Shown here: positions 18,428 through 26,625 of the stretch, piece after piece
Numbering within the stretch: position 1 is the first letter of the stretch
Layout of the letters: each line of letters begins with the position of its first letter
From: Streptomyces decoyicus
GTDB taxonomy: Bacteria; Actinomycetota; Actinomycetes; Streptomycetales; Streptomycetaceae
NCBI RefSeq assembly: GCF_019880305.1
Contig: NZ_CP082301.1
Coordinates: 1,116,001-1,180,000, forward strand
Length of the DNA stretch: 64,000 nt
Reading direction: 5' to 3'
Made by a program: the position numbers and the translations under genes
The notes under the pieces: model-generated
What the model saw: the letters and a program-made list of their open reading frames with translations, nothing else
Databases searched by the model: none
What the model was told of the DNA's origin: nothing

Positions 18428-19087
18428 TCAGGCTCCCGACGCCTCCCGCACGTCGTCGACCACGGAACGGTCCAGCGCCGCGCGCACCAGCCCCGAGGCG
18501 AAGGCGGCGGTCTCGTCCTGCCCGACCAGCCGCGCGAGCTTCCCGCTGTCGCCCGGCAGGCCCAGCCGCTCCGCCCCCTGGACCGCCTTGGCATCGAGAT
18601 ATGGGGCCAGTTCGGTCCAGACGCCCTGCACCTCGCGCAGAAAGATGTCGCAGCCCGCGGGCCCCAGGCCCGGCACCTTCCGCAGGGCGGCCCGCAGCGC
18701 CGCGGTGTCGCCGCCGGCCTCCTCCCGCATCCGCCGTAGATCGCCGCCGTAGGTGTCCAGCAGCAGAGTGGCGCCGTCACCGAGCTGGGTGGCGGTGCGC
18801 TCGTCGTAGCGGCGGTATCCGCCCTCCCCCAGCGCGTCGACCCGCTGCTGCCAGGTCGCCTCCGCCATCCGCCGCGGCGTGCGCATGCCCGCGTCGAACA
18901 GGGCCCGCGCGGCCGCCACCGCCACGGAGGCGCGGATCCGCGCACTGAGCAGACCGGCCAGCACCAGCACCTGGTACAGCGGCTGCGGCGTGTTCCCCAG
19001 CCGGATCCCGCTCTGTGCCGCAAAGGTCTCGCCGTGCCGCTCCAGCAGGGTGCGCGCAACGGCCCGCTGCCCGCCGCGGGGGCTCAC
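18428..19087 (-). CDS. HhH-GPD superfamily DNA glycosylase/endonuclease III-like protein
   Basis: A 219-residue helical protein. A helix-hairpin-helix with VPGLGPAGCDIFLREV lies near residues 140-155 and is followed by an Asp in PYLDAKAV that could match the catalytic Asp of the superfamily. The lysine found in bifunctional endonuclease III (GVGRKTA) is replaced by Pro-Ala, and no C-terminal four-Cys iron-sulfur loop is present. It is therefore unlikely to be a standard Nth; monofunctional base excision or a non-catalytic DNA-binding role are options. Start is GTG with a G-rich leader and is not certain. It is divergent from the cation efflux gene. Confidence 0.7.
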   Translation of the reverse strand: MSPRGGQRAVARTLLERHGETFAAQSGIRLGNTPQPLYQVLVLAGLLSARIRASVAVAAARALFDAGMRTPRRMAEATWQQRVDALGEGGYRRYDERTATQLGDGATLLLDTYGGDLRRMREEAGGDTAALRAALRKVPGLGPAGCDIFLREVQGVWTELAPYLDAKAVQGAERLGLPGDSGKLARLVGQDETAAFASGLVRAALDRSVVDDVREASGA

Positions 19088-19148
19088 GCGGTGCCCCCGC
19101 CGGGGCTCATGAGGTCGAAAGGAGAAGTCCTGGCCACGCCCTGTCCTC

Positions 19149-19194
19149 TGTCGTGTCGTGGGTGATCCGCTTGTCGTGTCGTGGATGATCCGCT
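19149..19194 (+). repeat. Tandem 23-bp direct repeat in divergent intergenic region
   Basis: Two adjacent copies (19149-19171 and 19172-19194) of TGTCGTGTCGTGGRTGATCC-GCT differ at a single base. They lie about 60 bp before the HhH-GPD gene start and 130 bp before the cation efflux gene. The arrangement suits either a duplicated regulator site or a recent duplication. Confidence 0.65.
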
Positions 19195-19326
19195 GTCACA
19201 CTCCCCGGTGCGCCGGGCGGGAAACCGCCACTGCTCCGTGGGGCCCAATGCCCCGCACCGGGTGCGCGGCCACGTCCGGGCGACTACGCTCACGTCGCTG
19301 TCCGACCGACGACGGGGAGGCGACGC

Positions 19327-20412
19327 TTGTCCCGGGACGCTGAGGCTGCGCAACACTCCACCGGTCGGCCGGCGCAGGAGGGGGCAGAGGACCAGGAGGA
19401 CGCCGAAACCGCGGTCACCGTTTTCGTGGCGCTCGGCGCCAACTTGGTGATCGCCGTGGCCAAGCTGCTCGGTGGGCTGTTCGCTGCCTCGCCCGCGCTG
19501 CTGTCCGAGGCCGCGCACTCGGTCGCCGACAGCCTCAACGAGATTTTCCTGCTCGCCTCCCTCAAGCGCAGCAAACGCGCGCCCGACAGCAAACACCCTT
19601 TCGGCTACGGAAAAGAGCGGTACTTCTGGTCCCTGCTCGCCGCCGTCGGCATTTTCGTCATGGGCGGCTGTTTCTCCGTCTTCCAGGGCATCGAGGCACT
19701 GCGCTCGGGCAGCTCGGAGACCCGTACGGGCTATGTCGCCGGCCTGATCGTGCTGGCCGTCGCGCTGGTCGCCGAGGGCTCCTCGCTGGTCCGCGCCCTG
19801 CTCCAGGTCCACGGCCAGGCGCGGCAGGACGGCCGCAGCATGCGGGAGGCGATCCGCGCGGCCGACGACCCCGCGTTGCGGACCGTGCTGGCGGAGGACT
19901 CCACCGCCTGTTTCGGTGTGGTGGTCGCCATGGTCGGCATGGGACTTCACATGATCACCGGTCAGGTGCAGTGGGAGGCCTGGGCATCGATGATCATCGG
20001 CGCGCTGCTGGTGTTCGTCGCCTACCAGCTCGCCAAGCAGTCCCGCGGCCGGATCATCGGCGAGGCCGCCGACCCGGCGCTGCGGCAGGCCATCCGGGAG
20101 TTCCTGGAGGCCCAGCCGGAGATCGACACGGTGACCACCCTGCTGTCGATGCGGCTGGGGACCCGGTCGACGCTGGTCGCGGCCCGTGTCGATCTCGTCC
20201 CCGGGCTGGACAGCGAGGAGGTGGAGGAGGTCCTGGTGCGGCTGAAGAAGGCCGTCCGGGAGGACTGGCCGATCGCCGACCAGCTCTTCCTGGACGTCAC
20301 GGATGCCTCACCGAGGGACCGGGCACGGGCCCGGCGGGAGCGTCGGCAGCTCGACAGGGCAGTGAACGGCGAGCCCGAGCAGGACGGGGCGGAGCGGCGG
20401 CCGGAGGGCTGA
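19327..20412 (+). CDS. Cation diffusion facilitator (CDF) metal efflux protein
   Basis: A 361-residue inner-membrane metal-ion/proton antiporter. After a polar N-terminus come six helices; helix II carries EAAHSVADSLNE with the HxxxD metal-binding pair (about residues 64-68), and helix V carries the second acidic site near ALRTVLAEDSTACF. The cytoplasmic C-terminal domain (IREFLEAQPEIDTVTTLLSM) is typical of the family and ends in a basic tail. The TTG start is supported by GGGGAGG 6 bases upstream. Likely exports Zn2+, Fe2+ or similar; the ion cannot be fixed by eye. Confidence 0.88.
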   Translation: MSRDAEAAQHSTGRPAQEGAEDQEDAETAVTVFVALGANLVIAVAKLLGGLFAASPALLSEAAHSVADSLNEIFLLASLKRSKRAPDSKHPFGYGKERYFWSLLAAVGIFVMGGCFSVFQGIEALRSGSSETRTGYVAGLIVLAVALVAEGSSLVRALLQVHGQARQDGRSMREAIRAADDPALRTVLAEDSTACFGVVVAMVGMGLHMITGQVQWEAWASMIIGALLVFVAYQLAKQSRGRIIGEAADPALRQAIREFLEAQPEIDTVTTLLSMRLGTRSTLVAARVDLVPGLDSEEVEEVLVRLKKAVREDWPIADQLFLDVTDASPRDRARARRERRQLDRAVNGEPEQDGAERRPEG

Positions 20413-20569
20413 GAACGCGGGGGTGCCGGACGGCCTGCCGCGCGCCGGCCGGCCGCTCACCACCTCCCTCGTGCCGCACCCGGCCCCGTGCACCGTCACC
20501 CTCACCACCCGCCCGTCCACCGTCACCCGCCCGTCACCGCCCGGCCCGGCCCCGGGCACCGTCACCCGC

Positions 20570-21520
20570 TCACCGCAGCGCGTCGAGCCGCCTTCGTGCC
20601 GGGCGCAGCGAACGCCCGCGGGCCGGCACCCCGGACCACGGTCGCGACCCCGCCTGCTCCAGGACACCGGCGACATCCTTCAACGACCAGGTCTGCGCGG
20701 TGAGGTGGGGATCGTCGAGCTGCTTCCGGGTGATCGGCACGGCGACCGGGGCACCGGGTTTGGGACGCAGCGACCAGGGCGCGACCGCCGTCTGCGCATA
20801 GGCGTTGCGCTGCACATCGAGGTAGAGCCGGTCACCGCGCGACTTCTTGCGTACGGCGGTGGTCAGACGGTCCGGGTGACGCCCGGCCAGCACCTGGGCC
20901 ACGTCCTGGGCGAAGCCCCGTACCGTGTCGAAGTCGCTTCGGCCGTCCAGCGGGACGGTGACGTGCAACCCCTTCGACCCGGTGGTCATCAGGGTGGCCG
21001 GCAGGCCGAGTTCGTCGAGCAGCGCACAGAGCTGCCGGGCGGCCTCCCGTACGGCCTCGAAGTCCGGGCCGGGCGGGTCGAGATCGAACACCAGCCGGTC
21101 GGGGTGGTCGGGCCGGTCGGCGCGCGACAGCCAGCGGTGGAAGGTGAGGCAGGCCTGGTCGGCGAGGAAGAGGAGGGTCGCGTTGTCGTCGCAGACGGTA
21201 TGGGTGACGGTGCCGCCCTCCTTGGTGACCCGCGCCCGCCGGATCCAGTCGGGGTAGTGGTCCGGGGTGTCCTTCTGCATGAACTGCGGGCCGCCCAGCC
21301 CCTCCGGAAGCCGTTCCAGCATCAGCGGCCGCCCCCGCAGCTGCGGGACCATCGAGGCGGCCACCCGGCGGTAGTAGTCGATGACGTCGGCCTTGGTCAG
21401 ACCGTCGTCGGGGAACAGCACCTTGTCCGGCCGGTGGATCCGCACCGTGCGACGGCCCGCGCGCACCGTGTCCTTGTCCGTGCCCGTTCCTGTACCGGTG
21501 CCGGTCTCTGTGGCGTTCAT
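20570..21520 (-). CDS. LigD-type polymerase/primase domain protein
   Basis: A 316-residue stand-alone LigD polymerase domain. After a Thr/Gly-rich N-terminus the sequence shows VRIHRPDKVLFPDDGLTKAD, LMLERLPEGLGGPQFMQKDT, the catalytic acidic pair in LVFDLDPPG and KGLHVTVPL, followed by RGDRLYLDVQRNAYAQT. These are the landmarks of the archaeo-eukaryotic primase fold of bacterial NHEJ polymerases, which fill or add (ribo)nucleotides at broken ends. No ATP-dependent ligase or nuclease domain is attached. The Ku gene lies 4 kb away on the other strand. The region carries several Streptomyces-type short intergenic repeats of CACCGTCACC downstream. Confidence 0.88.
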   Translation of the reverse strand: MNATETGTGTGTGTDKDTVRAGRRTVRIHRPDKVLFPDDGLTKADVIDYYRRVAASMVPQLRGRPLMLERLPEGLGGPQFMQKDTPDHYPDWIRRARVTKEGGTVTHTVCDDNATLLFLADQACLTFHRWLSRADRPDHPDRLVFDLDPPGPDFEAVREAARQLCALLDELGLPATLMTTGSKGLHVTVPLDGRSDFDTVRGFAQDVAQVLAGRHPDRLTTAVRKKSRGDRLYLDVQRNAYAQTAVAPWSLRPKPGAPVAVPITRKQLDDPHLTAQTWSLKDVAGVLEQAGSRPWSGVPARGRSLRPARRRLDALR

Positions 21521-21790
21521 GCGGGCGGGGTTACCCGCTCCGGGCCGTCGTACGCTCCCGCGTCCGGGTGGCCGTGCGCGCGACGCGCCCGTTCGCCTCC
21601 CGTGTCGCCGAGTGGCCGGGGCCGTCGCAGAGTGTGTACGTACGCCGGGAAGGCGGTTCCGTGCCTCTCGCTGCGCAGGGTCGGTGCGTCTCGCTGCGCA
21701 TGGCCGACGCGGGATCGGCAAGGAGAGCAGCATGCCGCGCGGAGCGAGCGTTGGGCGCTCGGCCGCCGAGAAGCGACGCGTGAGGAGCAG

Positions 21791-22114
21791 ATGACGGTGC
21801 GACAGCCACCGGGACCGCCAGGCCCCACCCATCCGGATCCGGTTCCGCCGACTCCGGGTCCGGGCCCCGGACCGCCCGGACCCACGCCGGGCCCGGCGCC
21901 CGGCCCGGTCCCCGCCCCCGGACCCGATCCCGTGCCCCCGCCGGTGCCGGGCCCCGAGCCGGATCCCATCCCGCCGAACCCGGCGCCGCCGACGCCCGGA
22001 CCGCAGCCCGGCCCCGCCCCCGATCCGCTCCCCGCGCCGGGCACCGCACGGCGGGCCGAACAGTCGCGCCATGAGACTGACCGGCACCGGTCCCGCCTCC
22101 GAGGAGCCGTATGA
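21791..22114 (+). CDS. Proline/glycine-rich low-complexity protein
   Basis: A 107-residue product dominated by PGPxPGP-type repeats over residues 4-85 with a basic C-terminus. GAGGAG precedes the ATG by 3-4 bases, and the stop overlaps the ATG of the TetR remnant (ATGA), which favours real translation. No signal peptide or helix-forming region is visible. Resembles the small Pro-rich gene at 10628 in style, though that one is acidic. Function unknown; chance low-complexity reading remains possible. Confidence 0.4.
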   Translation: MTVRQPPGPPGPTHPDPVPPTPGPGPGPPGPTPGPAPGPVPAPGPDPVPPPVPGPEPDPIPPNPAPPTPGPQPGPAPDPLPAPGTARRAEQSRHETDRHRSRLRGAV

Positions 22115-22299
22115 GTGCCGTTCGCCCGCCGTCCCGTCCTGCCGGACGGCAGCGCGACGCGGCGCGTACGCGGGCCGAGATTCTCGACGCCGCCACGGAG
22201 GAATGTGCGCGCCTGGGCTACACAGGCGCCCGGGACGCCCCCGTCCGCCTCGCCGCCCAGCACACCGCGGACCGGCGGGGCCTCCCGGCGAGGACCTGA
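22111..22299 (+). pseudogene. TetR-family regulator remnant
   Basis: The 62-residue frame begins like a TetR regulator: RQRDAARTRAEILDAATEEC followed by ARLGYTGAR, which is helix 1 and the turn to helix 2 of the DNA-binding domain. It then degenerates into RDAPVRLAAQHTADRRGL and stops, so helix-turn-helix recognition and the whole ligand domain are missing. No in-frame continuation is seen before the next gene 47 bp on. A good ribosome site (GAGGAG) remains. Best read as a decayed regulator. Confidence 0.6.
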
Positions 22300-22345
22300 C
22301 GAGGCGCTACCCGGCATTCCCGTACGGGATCGGTAGGCTCGGCGG

Positions 22346-23185
22346 GTGGGGCATTCCGAGGAGCGCGCCGAAGGTGCGGGACCGTTCACCACCCGGCTGA
22401 CCTGGCGCCTCGAAGCGGGCGGCACCGCCGTCTGGGAGTCGCGGGCGGCCCGCAAGCGCGGAACGCTCGCGGTGCGGCCCGCCGGGGCCGCCGAGAGCAG
22501 CGTGCGGCGCGCCGGCGCCGCGGCGCTGAACCGTCTGCGCAGGCTGAACGGCATCGCCGCGGGCTCCTTCACCTCCGGCGGTACGCTGTTCGTCCTCGGT
22601 GCGGCGCTCGCCCAGTTCAGCTCGATGAGCTCCACCGGGACCGCCCCGATCTACTTCGTCGGCGGCGGGTTCTTCACCCTGGGCGGCTATGCCTCCCTCG
22701 TCCAGGCCATCAACGCTCCGCGCCGGGAGAGCGCGGCAGGTTCGCTGACCACGCACCGCTTCCGGTGGTGGAGCTATGAACCGGGCCGGATCGACTGGCT
22801 GAGTACGTTCGTGCTGTTCGCCGGCACGCTGGTGTTCGGCATCAATCTGCTGGATTCGTTTCTCCAGGGGCTGACGGCCCAGCAGCTGAACCGGCTGGTC
22901 TGGGCACCCGACATGGCCGGCTGCCTGCTGTTCCTGATCTCGGGGCAGCTGGCGGTCATCGAGGTCTGCCACGGCCGGCTGTGCCTCGAACAGCGCAGTC
23001 TCGGGTGGTGGATCGTCGCGCTCAATCAGCTCGGTTCCGTGCTCTTCATGGTGGCCGCGCTGGCCGCCTTCACCCGGCCGGAGACCGGAAGCCTGGTCAG
23101 CGTCGGCATCGCCAACTGGGGGACCCTCACCGGAGCGCTCTGCTTTGCGGGGGCCGGGGTGCTCCAGGCCTTCGAACATCCCTGA
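22346..23185 (+). CDS. Polytopic membrane protein of unknown function (YrhK-like segments)
   Basis: A 279-residue protein with a polar N-terminal 65 residues and about six hydrophobic segments (e.g. SGGTLFVLGAALAQ, WLSTFVLFAGTLVFGINLLD, TLTGALCFAGAGVLQAFEHP). The repeated pattern of paired helices with a GTLxFxxG motif recalls YrhK-type domains, but this is weak. GTG 22346 lies 6 bases after a TAGGCT -10 box (22334-22339), so the mRNA is probably leaderless. No partner gene is evident. Membrane location is the only firm statement. Confidence 0.7.
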   Translation: MGHSEERAEGAGPFTTRLTWRLEAGGTAVWESRAARKRGTLAVRPAGAAESSVRRAGAAALNRLRRLNGIAAGSFTSGGTLFVLGAALAQFSSMSSTGTAPIYFVGGGFFTLGGYASLVQAINAPRRESAAGSLTTHRFRWWSYEPGRIDWLSTFVLFAGTLVFGINLLDSFLQGLTAQQLNRLVWAPDMAGCLLFLISGQLAVIEVCHGRLCLEQRSLGWWIVALNQLGSVLFMVAALAAFTRPETGSLVSVGIANWGTLTGALCFAGAGVLQAFEHP

Positions 23186-23283
23186 CATGCGGCTGACCGG
23201 TACCTGTGTGAACGTGGAACGAACTGCATGACCACCGGCGGGTCCGGTAAGGACGGCCAGGTTTCTCAAGTGAGGAGTCACCC

Positions 23284-23685
23284 ATGGCCACTCGGAAGCG
23301 CGACGTGAGCGGATGGACGGCATTCGCCGCGGTCCTGATGATTTTCGGTGGCGCGATGGCCTTCTTCGAGGGCATCTCCGCCATCGCCAAGGACAACGTC
23401 TTCGTCACCACGCAGAACTACGTGTTCTCCTTCAACCTGACGGGATGGGGCTGGATCCATCTCATCCTGGGCATCATCATCCTCCTCGCCGGTGTCGCAC
23501 TGCTCTCCACGGGCGCGATGTGGGCACGGGTGATCGGTGTCATCCTGGCGGGCCTGGGCGCGCTGGCGAACTTCCTGTGGATCCCCCACTACCCCTTCTG
23601 GGCCATCGTGCTGATCGCCATCGACATCTTCATCATCTGGGCGCTGTGTACGGACAACCACCACCGCACCGCGACCGCCCGGTGA
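23284..23685 (+). CDS. DUF7144 family membrane protein
   Basis: A 133-residue protein with four transmembrane helices. The sequence SGWTAFAAVLMIFGGAMAFF, then the GWGWIHLILGIIILLAGVAL helix and WIPHYPFWAIVLIAIDIFII are characteristic of the actinobacterial DUF7144 family. The ATG has GTGAGGAG upstream at good spacing. Members of this family are common next to stress genes in Streptomyces, but their function is not known. Confidence 0.85.
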   Translation: MATRKRDVSGWTAFAAVLMIFGGAMAFFEGISAIAKDNVFVTTQNYVFSFNLTGWGWIHLILGIIILLAGVALLSTGAMWARVIGVILAGLGALANFLWIPHYPFWAIVLIAIDIFIIWALCTDNHHRTATAR

Positions 23686-23711
23686 GCTGAACACCCCCTC
23701 CGGTCACGGTC

Positions 23712-25103
23712 ATGACCACCGGACCCACCCCGCAGCAACGCGCGGAAGCAGGCAGGGCACTTCGCTCCGAAGTGCCCCGCTCGCGTCATGCGGAGTTCAC
23801 CCCCGCGGCCGGCCGGGCCGACCCGGTGGACGTCATCGAACGGCAGTCCGCGCTCCGTGTACCGGAGTTGGTGCCCCTGCGCTACGGACGGATGCTGGAA
23901 TCCCCGTTCCGCTTCTACCGCGGCGCCGCCGCCCTCATGGCCGCGGACCTGGCCACGACACCGTCGACGGGGCTGCGCACCCAGCTGTGCGGGGACGCCC
24001 ATCTGCTGAACTTCCGTCTGCTGGCCTCCCCCGAGCGCCATCTGATGTTCGACATCAACGACTTCGACGAGACCCTGCCCGGCCCGTGGGAGTGGGACGT
24101 CAAACGGCTGGCGGCAAGCTTCGCCATCGCGGGGCGCGGGAACGGCCTCCCCGAGAAGGTCCGGGCCGGCATCGTCCGGGCCGCCTGCGCGTCCTACCGC
24201 GAGGAGATGCGCCGCTACGCGGACATGCGCACCCTGGAGGTCTGGTACGCCCATGCCGACATGGCCGACGTCGAGGCCGAGGAAGCCCATGAGCTGGGCA
24301 GCAGGGGCCGTGCGGCACTGGCCCGCACCATCGAGGAAGCCCGTACGCGCGACGCCGTGCAGGCCTACCGCAAGCTGACCCGCAGGAGCGGCGGCCAGGT
24401 GCGGATCGCCGCCGATCCGCCGTTGATCGTGCCGCTGGACGATCTGCTGCCGGACGTCGAGCGCGACCGGCTGACGGACCAGATCCGTGGAATGGTCCAG
24501 AGCTACGGCCGCACCCTGCGTTCGGACCATCGCCGGCTGCTGGAGCAGTACCGGGTCGTCGACATGGCCCGCAAGGTCGTCGGGGTCGGTAGTGTGGGCA
24601 CCCGCTGCTGGATCGTGCTGCTGCTCGGCAAGGACATGGACGACCCGCTCCTGCTCCAGGCCAAGGAGGCCGACGAGTCCGCACTCGCTCCGTATGCCGG
24701 CCCCGGCCCGCACACCCACCAGGGCGAACGCGTGGTGGCCGGCCAGCGGTTGATGCAGGCCGCCGGCGACATCTTCCTCGGCTGGGAGCGGACCACCGGC
24801 ATCGACGGGCGCCCACGCGACTTCTATGTCCGCCAATTGCGTGACTGGAAGGGCATCATGCCGACGGATGTGATGGTGCCGACGGGCATGCGGCGGTTCG
24901 CCGTACGCTGCGGCGCCACCCTCGCCCGTGCGCACGCCAGGTCCGGCGACCGGATCGCGATCGGCGCCTACCTCGGCAGGAGCACGGTCTTCGACGAGGC
25001 GCTGGCGCGGTTCGCGGAGCGTTACGCGGACCAGAACGAGCGCGACCACCAGACGCTCAGGGAGGCGGTCCGGACGGGCCGGGTGACGGCCGCGTCCTCC
25101 TGA
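23712..25103 (+). CDS. DUF2252 family protein
   Basis: A 463-residue cytoplasmic protein. The conserved core runs from RYGRMLESPFRFYRGAAALM (about residues 56-75) through LCGDAHLLNFRLLASPERHL and FDINDFDETLPGPWEWDVKR to a C-terminal RDFYVRQLRDWKG and GATLARAHARSGD. These are hallmarks of DUF2252, which has a kinase-like pattern (GDAHLLNF resembles an HxDxxxxN catalytic loop and FDINDFDE a DFD metal loop). No substrate is known. It starts 26 bp after the DUF7144 gene and may be cotranscribed. Confidence 0.85.
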   Translation: MTTGPTPQQRAEAGRALRSEVPRSRHAEFTPAAGRADPVDVIERQSALRVPELVPLRYGRMLESPFRFYRGAAALMAADLATTPSTGLRTQLCGDAHLLNFRLLASPERHLMFDINDFDETLPGPWEWDVKRLAASFAIAGRGNGLPEKVRAGIVRAACASYREEMRRYADMRTLEVWYAHADMADVEAEEAHELGSRGRAALARTIEEARTRDAVQAYRKLTRRSGGQVRIAADPPLIVPLDDLLPDVERDRLTDQIRGMVQSYGRTLRSDHRRLLEQYRVVDMARKVVGVGSVGTRCWIVLLLGKDMDDPLLLQAKEADESALAPYAGPGPHTHQGERVVAGQRLMQAAGDIFLGWERTTGIDGRPRDFYVRQLRDWKGIMPTDVMVPTGMRRFAVRCGATLARAHARSGDRIAIGAYLGRSTVFDEALARFAERYADQNERDHQTLREAVRTGRVTAASS

Positions 25104-25225
25104 GGGGCTGGGGCGGGGGCACCGGAGCACCGTGCCGAGCGGCAGCCGGGGCGCCGCCACCCGAACGACGCACCCGGAATCGCCCGGGATGTACGGTCAG
25201 TCCGCCCCGCCTAGCATGGTGCCGA

Positions 25226-26236
25226 ATGGCTCCGATGAAGGCGGCCCCCATGCGCCCCACGGCGAAGTTCTCCATCAGCTTCGGCCTGGTCACGATCCCG
25301 GTCGCCGCGTACAACGCCACGGACAGCTCCACGTCGGTCAGCTTTGTACGGATCCATACGGCGGACGGCGGGCGGGTACGCAATCAGCCCGTGTGCTCGC
25401 TGGAAGACGTCGAGATCACCCCGGACGAGATCGGCCGGGGCTACAAGCCCGACGACAGGGACATCGTCGTACCGCTGAGCGACGACGATCTGGACGCGCT
25501 GCCGCTGCCGACCGCGAAGACGCTGACGATCCTGGCCTTCGTCGCCGGCGGGGACATCGACCCGCTACAGATGGGCAAGGGCTACTACCTGGGCATCGAC
25601 AGCCCGGCCGCGGCCAAGCCCTATGTGCTGCTGCGCGAGGCGATGGAACGGCACCAGCGCGTCGGGCTCGGCAAGATCGCGCTGCACGGGCGGGAGACGC
25701 TCGCCATGATCCGCCCGATGGAGGGCGCGCTGGTCATGCAGGTGCTGCTGTGGCCGCACCAGATCCGCCCGATGGACGGGGTGCTGCCCGAGCGGCAGCC
25801 GGAGGTCGCCCCCGCCGAGGTGGCGGCCGCCGAGACGCTCATGGATTCCTTCGGCGAGCTGTCGGAAGACGATGTGCACGATCACTACCGTGAGGCGCTG
25901 GAGGAGATCGTGGCGGCGAAGCTGGCGCATCGCGAGCCGGACTTCCCGGCCGGTGAGGAGCAGCCGGCCGGCCAGGTGATGGACCTGATGGCGGCCCTTC
26001 AGGACAGCGTCCGCGCGGCCAGGAAGTCCCGCGGCGAGGACGAGGAGACCGAGGGCGCCCCGGGTGGTGGCGGGTCCGGCCGCAGCACGAAGAAGAGCAC
26101 CGCGAAGAAGACAGCAGCGAAGAAGACGGCGGCGAAGAAGACCACCGCCTCGAAAACCGCCGCCAAGAAGACGCCTGCCAAGAAGACGGCAGCGGCGAAG
26201 AAGACCGCGGGCAGGGGCGGGCGGCGGGCCGGCTGA
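25226..26236 (+). CDS. Ku-like DNA end-binding protein with lysine-rich tail
   Basis: A 336-residue bacterial Ku, the homodimeric ring that binds broken DNA ends in NHEJ. The core begins FSISFGLVTIPVAAYNAT and includes ALVMQVLLWPHQIRPMDGVL; KLAHREPDFPAGEEQPAGQV precedes the tail. Residues about 280-336 form an H1-like tail of repeated KKTA/AAKK units that may add DNA binding. A TAGCAT -10 box at 25212-25217 would allow a leaderless start at 25226; an internal ATG at 25250 with GAAGG upstream is the alternative and removes only eight residues. The LigD-type polymerase at 20570 is the likely partner; no LigD ligase is in view. Confidence 0.88.
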   Translation: MAPMKAAPMRPTAKFSISFGLVTIPVAAYNATDSSTSVSFVRIHTADGGRVRNQPVCSLEDVEITPDEIGRGYKPDDRDIVVPLSDDDLDALPLPTAKTLTILAFVAGGDIDPLQMGKGYYLGIDSPAAAKPYVLLREAMERHQRVGLGKIALHGRETLAMIRPMEGALVMQVLLWPHQIRPMDGVLPERQPEVAPAEVAAAETLMDSFGELSEDDVHDHYREALEEIVAAKLAHREPDFPAGEEQPAGQVMDLMAALQDSVRAARKSRGEDEETEGAPGGGGSGRSTKKSTAKKTAAKKTAAKKTTASKTAAKKTPAKKTAAAKKTAGRGGRRAG

Positions 26237-26357
26237 GCCCTTGCGGGGACCGGGGCCGGCTGCCGCCCCGCCCCGCGTCCGGACATAAGGCGCCCGCCCG
26301 CGGGTACGCGACCCCTCGACGGGCGTTACCGCCCAGAGAGTGAGGGAGGCTGACACG

Positions 26358-26585
26358 ATGGGTATTGGCGGGTGCATCGGTCTACTTGCGGTGGGGGCGA
26401 TCCTCACCTTCGCCGTCGACTTGCATGTTGCCGGGATCAACGTCGACTTGGTGGGGATCATCATGATGCTCGTCGGCATCATCGGTCTCGCCACCTATGT
26501 GAGCATCCTGAAGCGGCGGCGTACCCAGCCACCCTCGCCCGGCGCCCCGGTCGTCGATGTCGAGGACAACCGCTACTACAGGTAG
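26358..26585 (+). CDS. DUF6458-type small membrane protein
   Basis: A 75-residue protein with two hydrophobic helices (CIGLLAVGAILTFAVDLHV and VDLVGIIMMLVGIIGLATYV) and a short cytoplasmic tail ending VEDNRYYR, the pattern of the actinobacterial DUF6458 family. GGGAGG lies upstream of the ATG. GGGTAC at 26302-26307 resembles the -10 element of stress sigma-factor (SigB-type) promoters, but no convincing -35 is paired with it. Function unknown. Confidence 0.75.
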   Translation: MGIGGCIGLLAVGAILTFAVDLHVAGINVDLVGIIMMLVGIIGLATYVSILKRRRTQPPSPGAPVVDVEDNRYYR

Positions 26586-26625
26586 TCGTGGACGTACGCG
26601 TCCTCGCCCCGCGGCGGGTCCGGCG

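Noticed and set aside
20423..21790. Upstream in-frame extension of the Pro-rich gene
   Set aside because: It lies entirely opposite the LigD-type polymerase gene; the ribosome site at 21782 supports the short version.
23127..25160. Minus-strand frames opposite the DUF7144 and DUF2252 genes
   Set aside because: Compositionally biased antisense frames without motifs; plus-strand genes have strong family signatures.
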